A program made the translations under genes and the position numbers. From Flavobacterium sp. ASV13 (GTDB lineage: Bacteria > Bacteroidota > Bacteroidia > Flavobacteriales > Flavobacteriaceae): DNA of 64,000 bases. The notes below the pieces were generated by a model. The model had not been told where the DNA came from. It made no database searches and saw nothing but the letters and a program-made list of their open reading frames with translations. Position 1 is the first letter of the stretch. The number at the start of each line of letters is the position of its first letter. Positions 1 to 8,122 of this stretch are shown here, in pieces. The DNA lies in assembly GCF_000745775.1 (NCBI RefSeq), contig NZ_JQJY01000003.1, forward strand, positions 558,001 to 622,000, written 5' to 3'.

Positions 1-897
1 ACAAATCTGGTACTTTTGGAACAAAGAAAATTTGAATTGGAATCGCTTCGAAGCGAATTGGAATTCCCTTTAAAAGCAGATACTGAACAACATATTCAAC
101 GTTATATTGAAGAAGAAATTCATCCGATATTAAAAAATACAAAAGGTAGTGCCAAAAACGAAAAATTAGAAGCTTTGTATTTTGAAAGTCTTGACGAAAA
201 AACAGGTTTGTTTTATCAGGAAAGAAAAAAGTTTGATAACGCAATGTCGATCATCAACAAAAAATTAGCTTCGGTTTTAGATAAAAAACAATTAGACGCA
301 CAACAAATTTATCCGCATTACTACGAACGTTTTAAAACGGATGGTGTTGAGCATAATTTATACATCGGAGCTTCAATTTCGCCAACAAAACCTTTCGATA
401 TCATGTATTTGCACAATCTGAGATTATGGCAATTACAAACATTATGCGAAATGGAATTGGAGCATCATCAGCTTAAAGAATCGCTTCCGTATGAATTAGA
501 TGTTACATCTTTAATTTTAGTTTTCAGTGCGCCACTTTCTATTCGTTTCAGAATGGATGAAAAACGCTTTGATGTTGATGGAACTTATAATGCAAGATAT
601 GAAGTCGTTAAAAAACGAATTGACAAATCAAACATTAAAGGAACTAAAGAACGAATTACCGAGAAAGAAAAAATTACGATTGTCTATTCTCAAAACAATG
701 AAGAAACTGAATATTTGAAATATATCAAGTATTTACAACACAAAAAAATACTTGAACCTGCGATCGAGCAGTTTGAAGTAGAAGATTTGCAAGGTGTTTC
801 AGGCTTGAGAGCCATTCGTGTAAAAGTGATCAATAATACTGTAAATCCAACAGCAAAAAAAATCACTTATCAAGATTTATTAGATGAGCTCAACTAA
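1..897 (+). CDS. C-terminal part of a large uncharacterised protein (5' end outside window)
   Basis: The reading frame is open from base 1, so the gene starts upstream; a TTG at 16 is not a convincing start. The visible 298 residues are soluble, charged and mostly helical, with no signal peptide or membrane segment. I recognise no catalytic motif. A stretch around LYIGASISPTKPFDIMYLHN followed by a long helical region is reminiscent of the C-terminal part of flavobacterial GAF-domain proteins, but that assignment is from memory and weak. The stop codon lies inside a terminator stem. The next gene is on the opposite strand and converges with it. Confidence 0.75.
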   Translation, partial: TNLVLLEQRKFELESLRSELEFPLKADTEQHIQRYIEEEIHPILKNTKGSAKNEKLEALYFESLDEKTGLFYQERKKFDNAMSIINKKLASVLDKKQLDAQQIYPHYYERFKTDGVEHNLYIGASISPTKPFDIMYLHNLRLWQLQTLCEMELEHHQLKESLPYELDVTSLILVFSAPLSIRFRMDEKRFDVDGTYNARYEVVKKRIDKSNIKGTKERITEKEKITIVYSQNNEETEYLKYIKYLQHKKILEPAIEQFEVEDLQGVSGLRAIRVKVINNTVNPTAKKITYQDLLDELN

Positions 898-917
898 ATT
901 AGTTGAGCTTTTTTTTA
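887..917 (+). terminator. Intrinsic terminator overlapping the stop codon
   Basis: AGCTCAACTAA (887-897) and TTAGTTGAGCT (899-909) are perfect inverted repeats, followed by a run of eight or more T. The TAA stop of the upstream gene forms the tip of the left arm. The T-run is on the plus side only, so it should serve the upstream gene. Confidence 0.85.
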
Positions 918-2108
918 TACGCTAACTTCTTTAAAAGCAATTACAAAAGCGATTACAGTAATAATTATTCCAATCATGAAAAGGTTGTAGGCAATTCGCA
1001 GTAAATTATATTTTCTCTGCAAAACCAATCCCAGATAATACAAATCCTTGATCATTGTTGAATATAAATAGTCGCGATCTTTCATCATTTCATTCATTGC
1101 CCAATTGTATTCTTCAAAAGGCATTTTGTAGAAATTTCCAAAAAACATCAAATTCACTTTTTTAGCTTCGACATCGTCTCGCGTAAAAAAACCTGAAGTT
1201 ACTTTTGGTCTTGTAGAAAGAATGGCGAAAATAATTGTGATTACGCTCGACATCAACATTATAAATGTCGGAATTACCAAATGCGCGTTTTTCGGGCTAT
1301 CTAATTTTGGAATAATGGACGAAAGTGCAATCGAAATAATAATAGCATTTACAGATAACAAAATATTTGCTTTACTGTCGGCTATACCACTTAAACGTGT
1401 ATGATTTCCAAGTGTAACGCGAAACAAAGTATCAATTCCACGTTCTGGTTTTTCGGTTTTTTCAGCTTTTTCTCTCTTTTTATTTTCTTCATCAATTGCC
1501 GATGCCGCTTTCAATTCCTGTTTGTTAATTTTTTTCTGAATTAAAATCAGGTTTTTTTCTTTTAAAGGTTGCCATTTTCTTAATGCATAATCTGTATAGA
1601 AACGGTGTTTATTCAATAGGAAATTCAAATTCTCTTTTGTCCATTCCGAATTTGAAAAACTTGCAATACCCGTATTTTTTAGTTCCAAACGAAGCAATTC
1701 GCAAGTTGTCACATATTCTGTTCCCATTAAATGGGCATAATCAGCATCTTTAATAATTTTTTCCAAATGCGTTGCAGGCACATATTCTTTGGTCGTTGCC
1801 AAAATTAAACTGGAAACTTTCGCTATAAATTCCTCAGATTGTCCTTTTTCTTTTAAAAAAGCTTCGGCAATTTTTACGCTTTCTTTTTCGTGATGCTCAT
1901 AACCTTCAATATATCCCGTATCATGAAACCATGCAGCCGCTAAAAGTGCTTTTTTATCATCATCATTAACATCTTCTTTTTTGCACAACTCTTTTACCGC
2001 AGTAACTACAGTTAAAGTATGGTTAAAATTATGGTAAGAATATAAATTAGAAAGTTTATCTTTGAGTAAATTACTGACGAAGTCTTCGCATTGTTCTATT
2101 AGATTCAT
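915..2108 (-). CDS. HD-domain phosphohydrolase fused to a Pycsar-effector-like transmembrane module
   Basis: 397 residues from the ATG at 2108. A longer start at 2159 would overlap the divergent gene and adds an unlikely leader. Residues 1-200 form an HD domain: YHNFNHT (H26, H30), WFHDTGY (H62-D63) and a later KDADYAH aspartate are the expected metal ligands. A charged Lys/Glu linker follows. Then comes a C-terminal module with RVTLGNHTRLSGIADSKAN, a long hydrophobic helix, a second one after a short PKLDS turn, and a third near the C-terminus. The R...L..AD.KAN pattern before paired helices is typical of the PycTM/DUF5706 family, known as the membrane-disrupting effector of Pycsar anti-phage systems. 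No cyclase gene lies beside it. The HD half may act on a nucleotide signal that gates the membrane half; that is inference. Confidence 0.8.
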   Translation of the reverse strand: MNLIEQCEDFVSNLLKDKLSNLYSYHNFNHTLTVVTAVKELCKKEDVNDDDKKALLAAAWFHDTGYIEGYEHHEKESVKIAEAFLKEKGQSEEFIAKVSSLILATTKEYVPATHLEKIIKDADYAHLMGTEYVTTCELLRLELKNTGIASFSNSEWTKENLNFLLNKHRFYTDYALRKWQPLKEKNLILIQKKINKQELKAASAIDEENKKREKAEKTEKPERGIDTLFRVTLGNHTRLSGIADSKANILLSVNAIIISIALSSIIPKLDSPKNAHLVIPTFIMLMSSVITIIFAILSTRPKVTSGFFTRDDVEAKKVNLMFFGNFYKMPFEEYNWAMNEMMKDRDYLYSTMIKDLYYLGLVLQRKYNLLRIAYNLFMIGIIITVIAFVIAFKEVSV

Positions 2109-2135
2109 AAAGAATATTTTTAATACCACTAAATT

Positions 2136-5100
2136 ATGAAATTGTTTTTGGATAATCATTTTATTGCCAAGATTAAAAACTTTTCTTTGGCAATAATCGC
2201 TATAGCCCTCCTATATTCTTGTGCAACGCGCAAGGCACAATACGGAAAAAATGTAAGCGCCAACGAAACAGAAAACGCAACTGATACTATAAAAATTGCT
2301 CATACCTTTTATTTAGTTGGAGATGCCGGAAATGCTGATGAAGAACAAGCCCAGCAAACACTAGAGCTTTTGCATCAAAAGCTAAAAAAATCGGGTAAAA
2401 AATCGACACTATTATTTTTGGGAGACAATATTTATCCGAAAGGTTTTCCTGCAGATAAAAATGCTGACGACAAAGCTTTAGCCGAAACAAAATTGACCAA
2501 TCAACTAAAATTAACTGAAGGTTTTAAAGGAAAAACCATTTTTATTCCCGGAAACCACGACTGGTACAGCGGTATCAAAGGCCTGGAACGTCAAGCTGAT
2601 TTTGTAACTAAATATCTAAATGACAAAAAAGCATTTCTGCCAAGAAAAACCTGTCCTATTGAAGATGTGAAAATTGACAGTACTGCAACGTTAGTTACAA
2701 TTGACAGCGAATGGTTTTTAGAAGATTGGAACAATCATCCAACGATAAACGACAATTGCGACATTAAAACCAGAGAAGCTTTTTTTGATGAACTCGAAAA
2801 CATTTTAAATAAAAATCAAGAGAAAACTGTAATTCTGGCGATCCATCATCCGTTATTGAGCAACGGAACGCACGGCGGACAGTTTTCAATGGAAAAACAA
2901 TTATTTCCGCTAGAGAAAAAAATTCCACTTCCTATTATTGGTTCTTTCATTAATTTATTGCGAAAAACATCTGGCGCAAGTCCGCAGGATCTTCAAAATA
3001 AGCAATATACAATTTACGCAAAAAGAATAAAAACACTTTTGCAAAAACAGAAAAATGTTATTGTTGTTTCTGGACACGATCATAATCTGCAATACATCAG
3101 TAAAGAAAATATTCAACAGATTATCAGTGGTGCTGGATCAAAATCGGAAGCTGCACGTGCTATTAGTGAAAATGATTTTTCATATGGCGGAAATGGGTAC
3201 GCAACGTTGACTTTATTTAAAAGTGGCGACGCTAAAGTTTCTTATTTTGGAAATGAAAACAACAAAGAAAAACTGCTTTTTGAACACGAAATCATAAAAG
3301 CGAAAGAGATTAACTGGGCAGCCGATATTCCGAATACTTTCCCTCCAAAAATTACGACTTCCATCTACTCAAAAGATATGACGGATAAAAGTATGTTTCA
3401 CAGATTTTTATTCGGACAACATTATAGAAAATATTACAGCACACCTATAGAAGCCAGAGTTGCTACTGTAGATACATTGATGGGCGGTTTGAAACCGATT
3501 CGCGAAGGGGGCGGACATCAATCTATTTCGTTAAGAATGTCAGATCCTAAAGGACGTGAATATGTAATGCGAGCCATGAAAAAAAGCGCAACAGTATTTT
3601 TACAATCCGTTGCCTTTAAAGATCAATATATTGTAAACGATTTTGAAAAAACCTATACCGAAAACTTTTTATATGATTTCTATACGACGTCACATCCTTA
3701 TGCTCCCTATGTAACAGGAAGTATGTCGGATCAAATTGGACTTGCTCACACGAATCCGATTTTATATTATATTCCGAAACAAAAAGGACTGAAAGAGTTT
3801 AATGCCAGTTTTGGAGATCAGCTGTATATGGTTGAAGAACGTCCGGCAGATAATCATTTGGATGCGAAGAATTTTGGAAATCCATCCAATATTATCAGTA
3901 CAGATGATATGATGATGAATCTTCACAAAGATGAAAAATACTCCGTCGATCAAAAAGAATATATAAAAGCCCGTTTGTTTGATATATTGATTGGTGACTG
4001 GGACCGACATAGTGATCAATGGCGCTGGGGCGAATATAAAGTAGGTGACAAAGTTATTTACAAGCCAATTCCGCGTGACCGCGACCAGGCTTTTGTGAAA
4101 TACGACGGCGCTTTACTTTCGCTTATTATGAATATGCCACCACTTCGTCATATGCGAACTTTTAAAGGCGACAGAATCAATGTAAAATGGCTTGGAAGAG
4201 AACCTTATCCAATGGATTTGGCTTTTTTAAGAACGGCTGAAGAAAAAGACTGGATCGAACAAGCAAAATATATTCAGGAAAATTTATCAGATGCTGATAT
4301 TGATGCTGCATTTAATAACATGCCAAAGGAAGTTCAGGACGAGACCGTTGATGAAATTAAGCAGAAATTAAAAAGTAGAAAGAAAGATCTTCAAAAATAT
4401 GCTTCGGAATATTTTGATGTTTTGAGCCGTACGGTAATGATTGCAGGAACTGATAAAAAAGACAAATTTGTAATCAATCACAATGCTAAAAAAAGCATCG
4501 AAATTCAGGTCTTCAGAATTAAGAAAGAAGGTGACGATTTGGTTTACACCAAAACAGTAACTGATGATAAAACAGTAAACTTATGGGTTTATGGTTTGGA
4601 CGACAATGATATTTTTGAAGTAAAAGGAAATCATAAATCGAATATTAAAATTCGTTTGATTGGTGGACAAAACAATGACACTTACAATATCGAAAACGGC
4701 AGAAAGGTTATTGTTTATGATTTTAAATCAAAAGAAAACACATACAACTTTTCCCGAGGCCTCGGGACTAAAGCTCAAACACAGCTTACAGACGATTATG
4801 ATGTGAACTTATACAATTATGAAAAACCAAAATATAATGTCATTTCCGGTTTGCCAAATATTGGATATAATCCAGATGATGGCGTAAAAGTGGGTATTAA
4901 CTTAAATTATACTGTAAATAATTTTAAACAGAATCCTTATACGCAAAAACATACTGTTAACGCCTTTTATTACTTCGCTACCGGAGGTTTAGAATTTAAC
5001 TATGCAGCGCATTTTCCAGGATTGCTAGGGAAATGGGTTATTGATGTTGATGCACAATATACAACGCCAAACTTTGCGATGAATTATTTTGGTTACGGAA

Positions 5101-5882
5101 ACGAAACTGTAAATAATGACGAGGAATTTGGAATGGATTATAATAGAGTGCGAATTCGAAAATTTAATGTTGCAGGTGCTGCAAGGCACGTGGGGCGTTT
5201 TGGAAGTGAATTCAGCATACAGCCAATTCTTCAAAAAATGACTGTCGAGGAAACTGAAGACCGATTTATTGATATTCCGGGAATTGTAAATCCGAATGTA
5301 TTTGACAGTCAAACTTATGGTGCCTTGAGAGTAAAATATGTTTTCAAAAATTCTGATTTTGTGGCAAAACCTACTTTGGGAATGTATTTTATGCTTTCAG
5401 GAATGTGGACTACAAACTTAAGCGACACCAAGCAGAATTTTCCAACTCTTGAAAGTATCTTAGGCTTTACCCATAGAATTGATCATAACGGAAAATTAGT
5501 TTTAGCAACATTCCTTAAAGGAAAAGCAATTTTAAACAACAATTTCGACTTTTATCATGGTGCAGCTTTAGGAGGCGACACTGATTTACGTGGATACAGA
5601 AACGAACGCTTTTTAGGAAGTTCTTACTTCTCTCAAAGTAGTGACTTGCGTTTCACTCTTGGAAAAATCCACAAAACTGTTGCTCCATTAACATACGGAA
5701 TTCTAGGCGGTTTTGACTACGGAAGAATCTGGCTTGACGGTGAAAATTCAAGAAAATGGCATCAGGATTACGGCGGAGGATTATGGTTGAATGCTATTAA
5801 TCTTGTAACTGCTAGAATATCATATTTTCAATCTCCTGATGAACCGGGAAGAATTATTTTTGGAGCGGCGTACAGCTTTTAA
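2136..5882 (+). CDS. Outer-membrane lipoprotein: metallophosphoesterase, kinase-like middle region and Omp85-type barrel
   Basis: 1248 residues. The N-terminus has a hydrophobic signal ending in a lipobox (LLYSC, Cys near 29). Residues 55-375 carry the complete calcineurin-like phosphoesterase set: GDAGN (62-66), GDN (96-98), GNHD (139-142), IHH (236-238) and GHDH (313-316). Residues about 450-700 contain YVMRAMKKS, then GDWDRHSDQW (620-629) and PRDRDQAF (646-653), which resemble the lysine strand, DRH catalytic loop and metal-binding Asp of FAM20/HipA-like kinase folds. The C-terminal 350 residues are beta-barrel-like. They contain GGDTDLRGYRNERF, with LRGY at 1151-1154 in the place of the Omp85 loop-6 VRGF/Y motif, and end in a terminal Phe (AAYSF). 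The phosphoesterase and barrel calls are strong; the kinase-like call is inference. Substrate unknown. It starts 27 bp from the divergent HD gene. Confidence 0.85.
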   Translation: MKLFLDNHFIAKIKNFSLAIIAIALLYSCATRKAQYGKNVSANETENATDTIKIAHTFYLVGDAGNADEEQAQQTLELLHQKLKKSGKKSTLLFLGDNIYPKGFPADKNADDKALAETKLTNQLKLTEGFKGKTIFIPGNHDWYSGIKGLERQADFVTKYLNDKKAFLPRKTCPIEDVKIDSTATLVTIDSEWFLEDWNNHPTINDNCDIKTREAFFDELENILNKNQEKTVILAIHHPLLSNGTHGGQFSMEKQLFPLEKKIPLPIIGSFINLLRKTSGASPQDLQNKQYTIYAKRIKTLLQKQKNVIVVSGHDHNLQYISKENIQQIISGAGSKSEAARAISENDFSYGGNGYATLTLFKSGDAKVSYFGNENNKEKLLFEHEIIKAKEINWAADIPNTFPPKITTSIYSKDMTDKSMFHRFLFGQHYRKYYSTPIEARVATVDTLMGGLKPIREGGGHQSISLRMSDPKGREYVMRAMKKSATVFLQSVAFKDQYIVNDFEKTYTENFLYDFYTTSHPYAPYVTGSMSDQIGLAHTNPILYYIPKQKGLKEFNASFGDQLYMVEERPADNHLDAKNFGNPSNIISTDDMMMNLHKDEKYSVDQKEYIKARLFDILIGDWDRHSDQWRWGEYKVGDKVIYKPIPRDRDQAFVKYDGALLSLIMNMPPLRHMRTFKGDRINVKWLGREPYPMDLAFLRTAEEKDWIEQAKYIQENLSDADIDAAFNNMPKEVQDETVDEIKQKLKSRKKDLQKYASEYFDVLSRTVMIAGTDKKDKFVINHNAKKSIEIQVFRIKKEGDDLVYTKTVTDDKTVNLWVYGLDDNDIFEVKGNHKSNIKIRLIGGQNNDTYNIENGRKVIVYDFKSKENTYNFSRGLGTKAQTQLTDDYDVNLYNYEKPKYNVISGLPNIGYNPDDGVKVGINLNYTVNNFKQNPYTQKHTVNAFYYFATGGLEFNYAAHFPGLLGKWVIDVDAQYTTPNFAMNYFGYGNETVNNDEEFGMDYNRVRIRKFNVAGAARHVGRFGSEFSIQPILQKMTVEETEDRFIDIPGIVNPNVFDSQTYGALRVKYVFKNSDFVAKPTLGMYFMLSGMWTTNLSDTKQNFPTLESILGFTHRIDHNGKLVLATFLKGKAILNNNFDFYHGAALGGDTDLRGYRNERFLGSSYFSQSSDLRFTLGKIHKTVAPLTYGILGGFDYGRIWLDGENSRKWHQDYGGGLWLNAINLVTARISYFQSPDEPGRIIFGAAYSF

Positions 5883-5888
5883 AAAAAG

Positions 5889-6021
5889 TTGCTAAGGTTC
5901 TAGGTTTTTTCTTTAGAGCGCATTAAAAAACAGCCAGGAATTCATGAATTCCTGGCTGTTTTTTTTCAAATAAAAGCTTAAAGCTTTAGTAGCTTAGTAT
6001 CTTAGAACCTCAGAACCTTAG
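5889..6021. repeat. CTAAGGTTCT-type inverted intergenic repeat around the terminator
   Basis: CTAAGGTTCT (5892-5901) is mirrored by AGAACCTTAG (6012-6021). Related units (cttagaacct, gctttagtagcttag) lie between them. The right arm overlaps the stop codon of the minus-strand gene. It looks like a simple repeated CTTAGAACCT-type intergenic element rather than a coding feature. Confidence 0.5.
5925..5966. terminator. Bidirectional intrinsic terminator (20-bp perfect palindrome)
   Basis: Bases 5925-5964 are a perfect palindrome: an A6 run, CAGCCAGGAATTC, its mirror image, then a T run. It lies between two converging genes and has A/T tracts on both sides, so it can terminate both transcripts. 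Confidence 0.9.
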
Positions 6022-6875
6022 AGCTTAAATTCATACATGTTTCCTCCTATTTTATCGGCTTTTTCATCGGCGATTAGAAGCGTATTGTTGTCTCTAAAAA
6101 CTGCAGCTTCTTTTTGTGAAAAGTGATTTAGGCTCACTTCTGTCTGTTTTCCTTTGTGGAATAAATCGCCTTTGAAATCTTTAAATAAAACAATTTTATC
6201 ATGGCTTAATAAGGCTACTTTTTTTCCGTCGGGGCTAATTGTTGCACTGGTGAGTACACAATGATTGTAATTGCTGCAGGTTTTGAATTCGCCAATTTTA
6301 ACTGCTTTTTGAGTTCCTTTTGCATTTTTTATTTTGTAAATAAAAGCAGTTCCGTCAAAACCTTTGCTTCGGTTTTTTGTAAAAAGATAAAAATAGCCTC
6401 CTTTTTCAAAAAAGCCTTCAACATCATAAAACATTTCTTTTTTCTTTGGCGGAAATTCCGTTTGTTCCGGATACGAAAAAGAAATTTTATATTCGGCGGA
6501 AGCCAGATCTTTATTCAGCTGATTTTTTGCGATTTTATAAATACACAAATCTTTTCGTTTGTTATCATTATTTCCAAAATCTCCAATGTAGATATTTCCA
6601 GATTTATCTTTTGTAATATCTTCCCAATCAACATTTGTGGCATTTGAAATCGTAATGGTTTTGGCTAATTTCCCTTTAGAATCGATTGCATAAATAGCAT
6701 TTTTATTTCCACTATCTTCTAAAGTGTAAATCATATTTGTTTCTGGAAAATAGGTTATTCCTGAAACTTCTTTTAATTTCTTTGGAAGCGAATAAAGCGT
6801 TTTCAAATCACTGTTTGTCTGTTGCTGACAAGCTAATAAAATAATGGAAACGGCTACTAAAAAGGATTTTTTCAT
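6018..6875 (-). CDS. Beta-propeller-like lipoprotein of unknown function
   Basis: 285 residues beginning with a lipoprotein signal (lipobox LLAC, Cys at 16). The mature part has repeated beta-strand/turn units with Asp-Gly motifs (YTLEDSGNKNAIYAID, NIYIGDFGNND, ATISPDGKKVALLS), as in SdiA-regulated or NHL/WD-like propellers. No enzyme motif is visible. It is a single gene, converging with the metallophosphoesterase fusion and sharing its bidirectional terminator. An envelope-anchored binding protein is the most that can be said. Confidence 0.7.
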   Translation of the reverse strand: MKKSFLVAVSIILLACQQQTNSDLKTLYSLPKKLKEVSGITYFPETNMIYTLEDSGNKNAIYAIDSKGKLAKTITISNATNVDWEDITKDKSGNIYIGDFGNNDNKRKDLCIYKIAKNQLNKDLASAEYKISFSYPEQTEFPPKKKEMFYDVEGFFEKGGYFYLFTKNRSKGFDGTAFIYKIKNAKGTQKAVKIGEFKTCSNYNHCVLTSATISPDGKKVALLSHDKIVLFKDFKGDLFHKGKQTEVSLNHFSQKEAAVFRDNNTLLIADEKADKIGGNMYEFKL

Positions 6876-6891
6876 AAGATTGCATTTTTAT

Positions 6892-6972
6892 TTTTTGCCA
6901 CAGATTTCGCAGATTAAATGTTTTTTTTTTCAATTCTTTAACTGGTGAAATTCGTGTAATCTGTGGCAAAAA
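6892..6972. repeat. GCCACAGATT inverted repeat, copy 1
   Basis: TTTTTGCCACAGATT (6892-6906) and AATCTGTGGCAAAAA (6958-6972) are perfect 15-bp arms. Between them are further partly matching words (cgcagatta, aattcgtgtaat). Related elements lie at 51713-51763 and, degenerate, at 57537-57567. Confidence 0.7.
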
Positions 6973-6975
6973 CTT

Positions 6976-8028
6976 TTAAACTAAATTAGTATTTTTAAAA
7001 TTGCGCGTAATAAACTCAAACGCAGCTTGCATGATATGTCCCATTGATTTGGCGTTTTTGAATTTCATATCATTAGTGTATCGGTACAATTCCATTTTAA
7101 GCTGATTCAAATGTTCTTGCGTTGAAATCGTATCGTGACACATTATATTCAATAATTTTTTAATTCTGGTTTCGGCAGAATGGATACGTTTTGCCAAAAT
7201 TGCGCGTTCTTCATCTTTGTATTGAATTATTGAACGTTCTTCTAATTTTTCTTTAATCAGCTGAATCATTGGATAATTTTCCTTGAAAAACTGCGGACGA
7301 TACACTTTGAAATTGCCTTCGTAACATTGCTGATCAAAATCAATCGGGCGAATTTTGTAAACCACCTGATCAAAATCGTGAATTGGCACAATGACATAAT
7401 TATAAGCCCGCATATCGCCTAACAAACGAATCATACAACGCTCATTAAACTTTACAAACTCCTTTGCTATTTGCGCTTTTTCCATTTCGGTACATTTATC
7501 CAGCAAAGTATCCATAAAAACATCACCAGGAATTCCGATAATATGCTCTTCAATCAAAGTATCATTATAAACCAAAAAATTGATTTTATCAGGCGAAAGA
7601 ATATCTTCCAGTTCCAAACCATAAATTCTGGAAGCATCGGCTTTTTTGATATAAAAATGAACGTAATTGTCATTCAGAATATTTCGAACCTTAATTCTGA
7701 AAGGCTTTGAGTTTCCGAAAGTACAGTAATCAATAGCGTCAATATTTAAAAACTGAATAATTTCAATATTTCCATCCGAATGTAAAAGCGAATAAATTTT
7801 CTTCAGATTCAGATCAATTTCATTTCTTTCAAATTCGTTGTAATACACGCGAATCCACAATGTATCCGTTTCATTCTTATCATAAACATTGATTGAGCCA
7901 GAAAATCGCAACAAGTCATCATAAAAAACAGAAACTTTCGAAATACGTTCGTATCTGTCCAAATAACTTAAAAGCGTTTGTGTTAAAGGGTATGTCGGTT
8001 TTTTTAAAACCATCAAAGGCTCGCTCAT
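6976..8028 (-). CDS. Uncharacterised cytoplasmic protein with a kinase-like signature
   Basis: 350 residues, no signal peptide or membrane segment. I do not recognise the family. The central part reads GDMRAYNYVIVPIHDF and then VYKIRPIDFDQQCYEG. An Asp, an Asn seven residues on, and a downstream IDFD resemble the catalytic loop and metal-binding aspartate of aminoglycoside-phosphotransferase or HipA-like kinases, but there is no clear ATP-binding lysine loop, so this is only a hint. The C-terminal 100 residues are helical and basic. It has its own promoter just upstream (8046-8078) and diverges from the ABC genes. Confidence 0.65.
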   Translation of the reverse strand: MSEPLMVLKKPTYPLTQTLLSYLDRYERISKVSVFYDDLLRFSGSINVYDKNETDTLWIRVYYNEFERNEIDLNLKKIYSLLHSDGNIEIIQFLNIDAIDYCTFGNSKPFRIKVRNILNDNYVHFYIKKADASRIYGLELEDILSPDKINFLVYNDTLIEEHIIGIPGDVFMDTLLDKCTEMEKAQIAKEFVKFNERCMIRLLGDMRAYNYVIVPIHDFDQVVYKIRPIDFDQQCYEGNFKVYRPQFFKENYPMIQLIKEKLEERSIIQYKDEERAILAKRIHSAETRIKKLLNIMCHDTISTQEHLNQLKMELYRYTNDMKFKNAKSMGHIMQAAFEFITRNFKNTNLV

Positions 8029-8045
8029 TTTGAATATCTTTAATA

Positions 8046-8078
8046 CAAATTTACATTAAATAAAATTTAGCGTAACAA
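8046..8078 (-). promoter_or_regulatory. Bacteroidota-type promoter for the kinase-like gene
   Basis: On the minus strand, TTG (8078-8076), 22 bp, then TAAATTTG (8053-8046) matches the TTG-N17-23-TAnnTTTG flavobacterial consensus. It predicts a leader of roughly 12 nt before the ATG at 8028. Confidence 0.55.
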
Positions 8079-8122
8079 TATTAAAGTTGATTCGTCATAC
8101 TAAAAACTAAAACCGAAAAAAT

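Noticed and set aside
915..2159. Complete Pycsar operon
   Set aside because: Only the effector-like module is present; no cyclase gene lies on either visible side, so no system is called.
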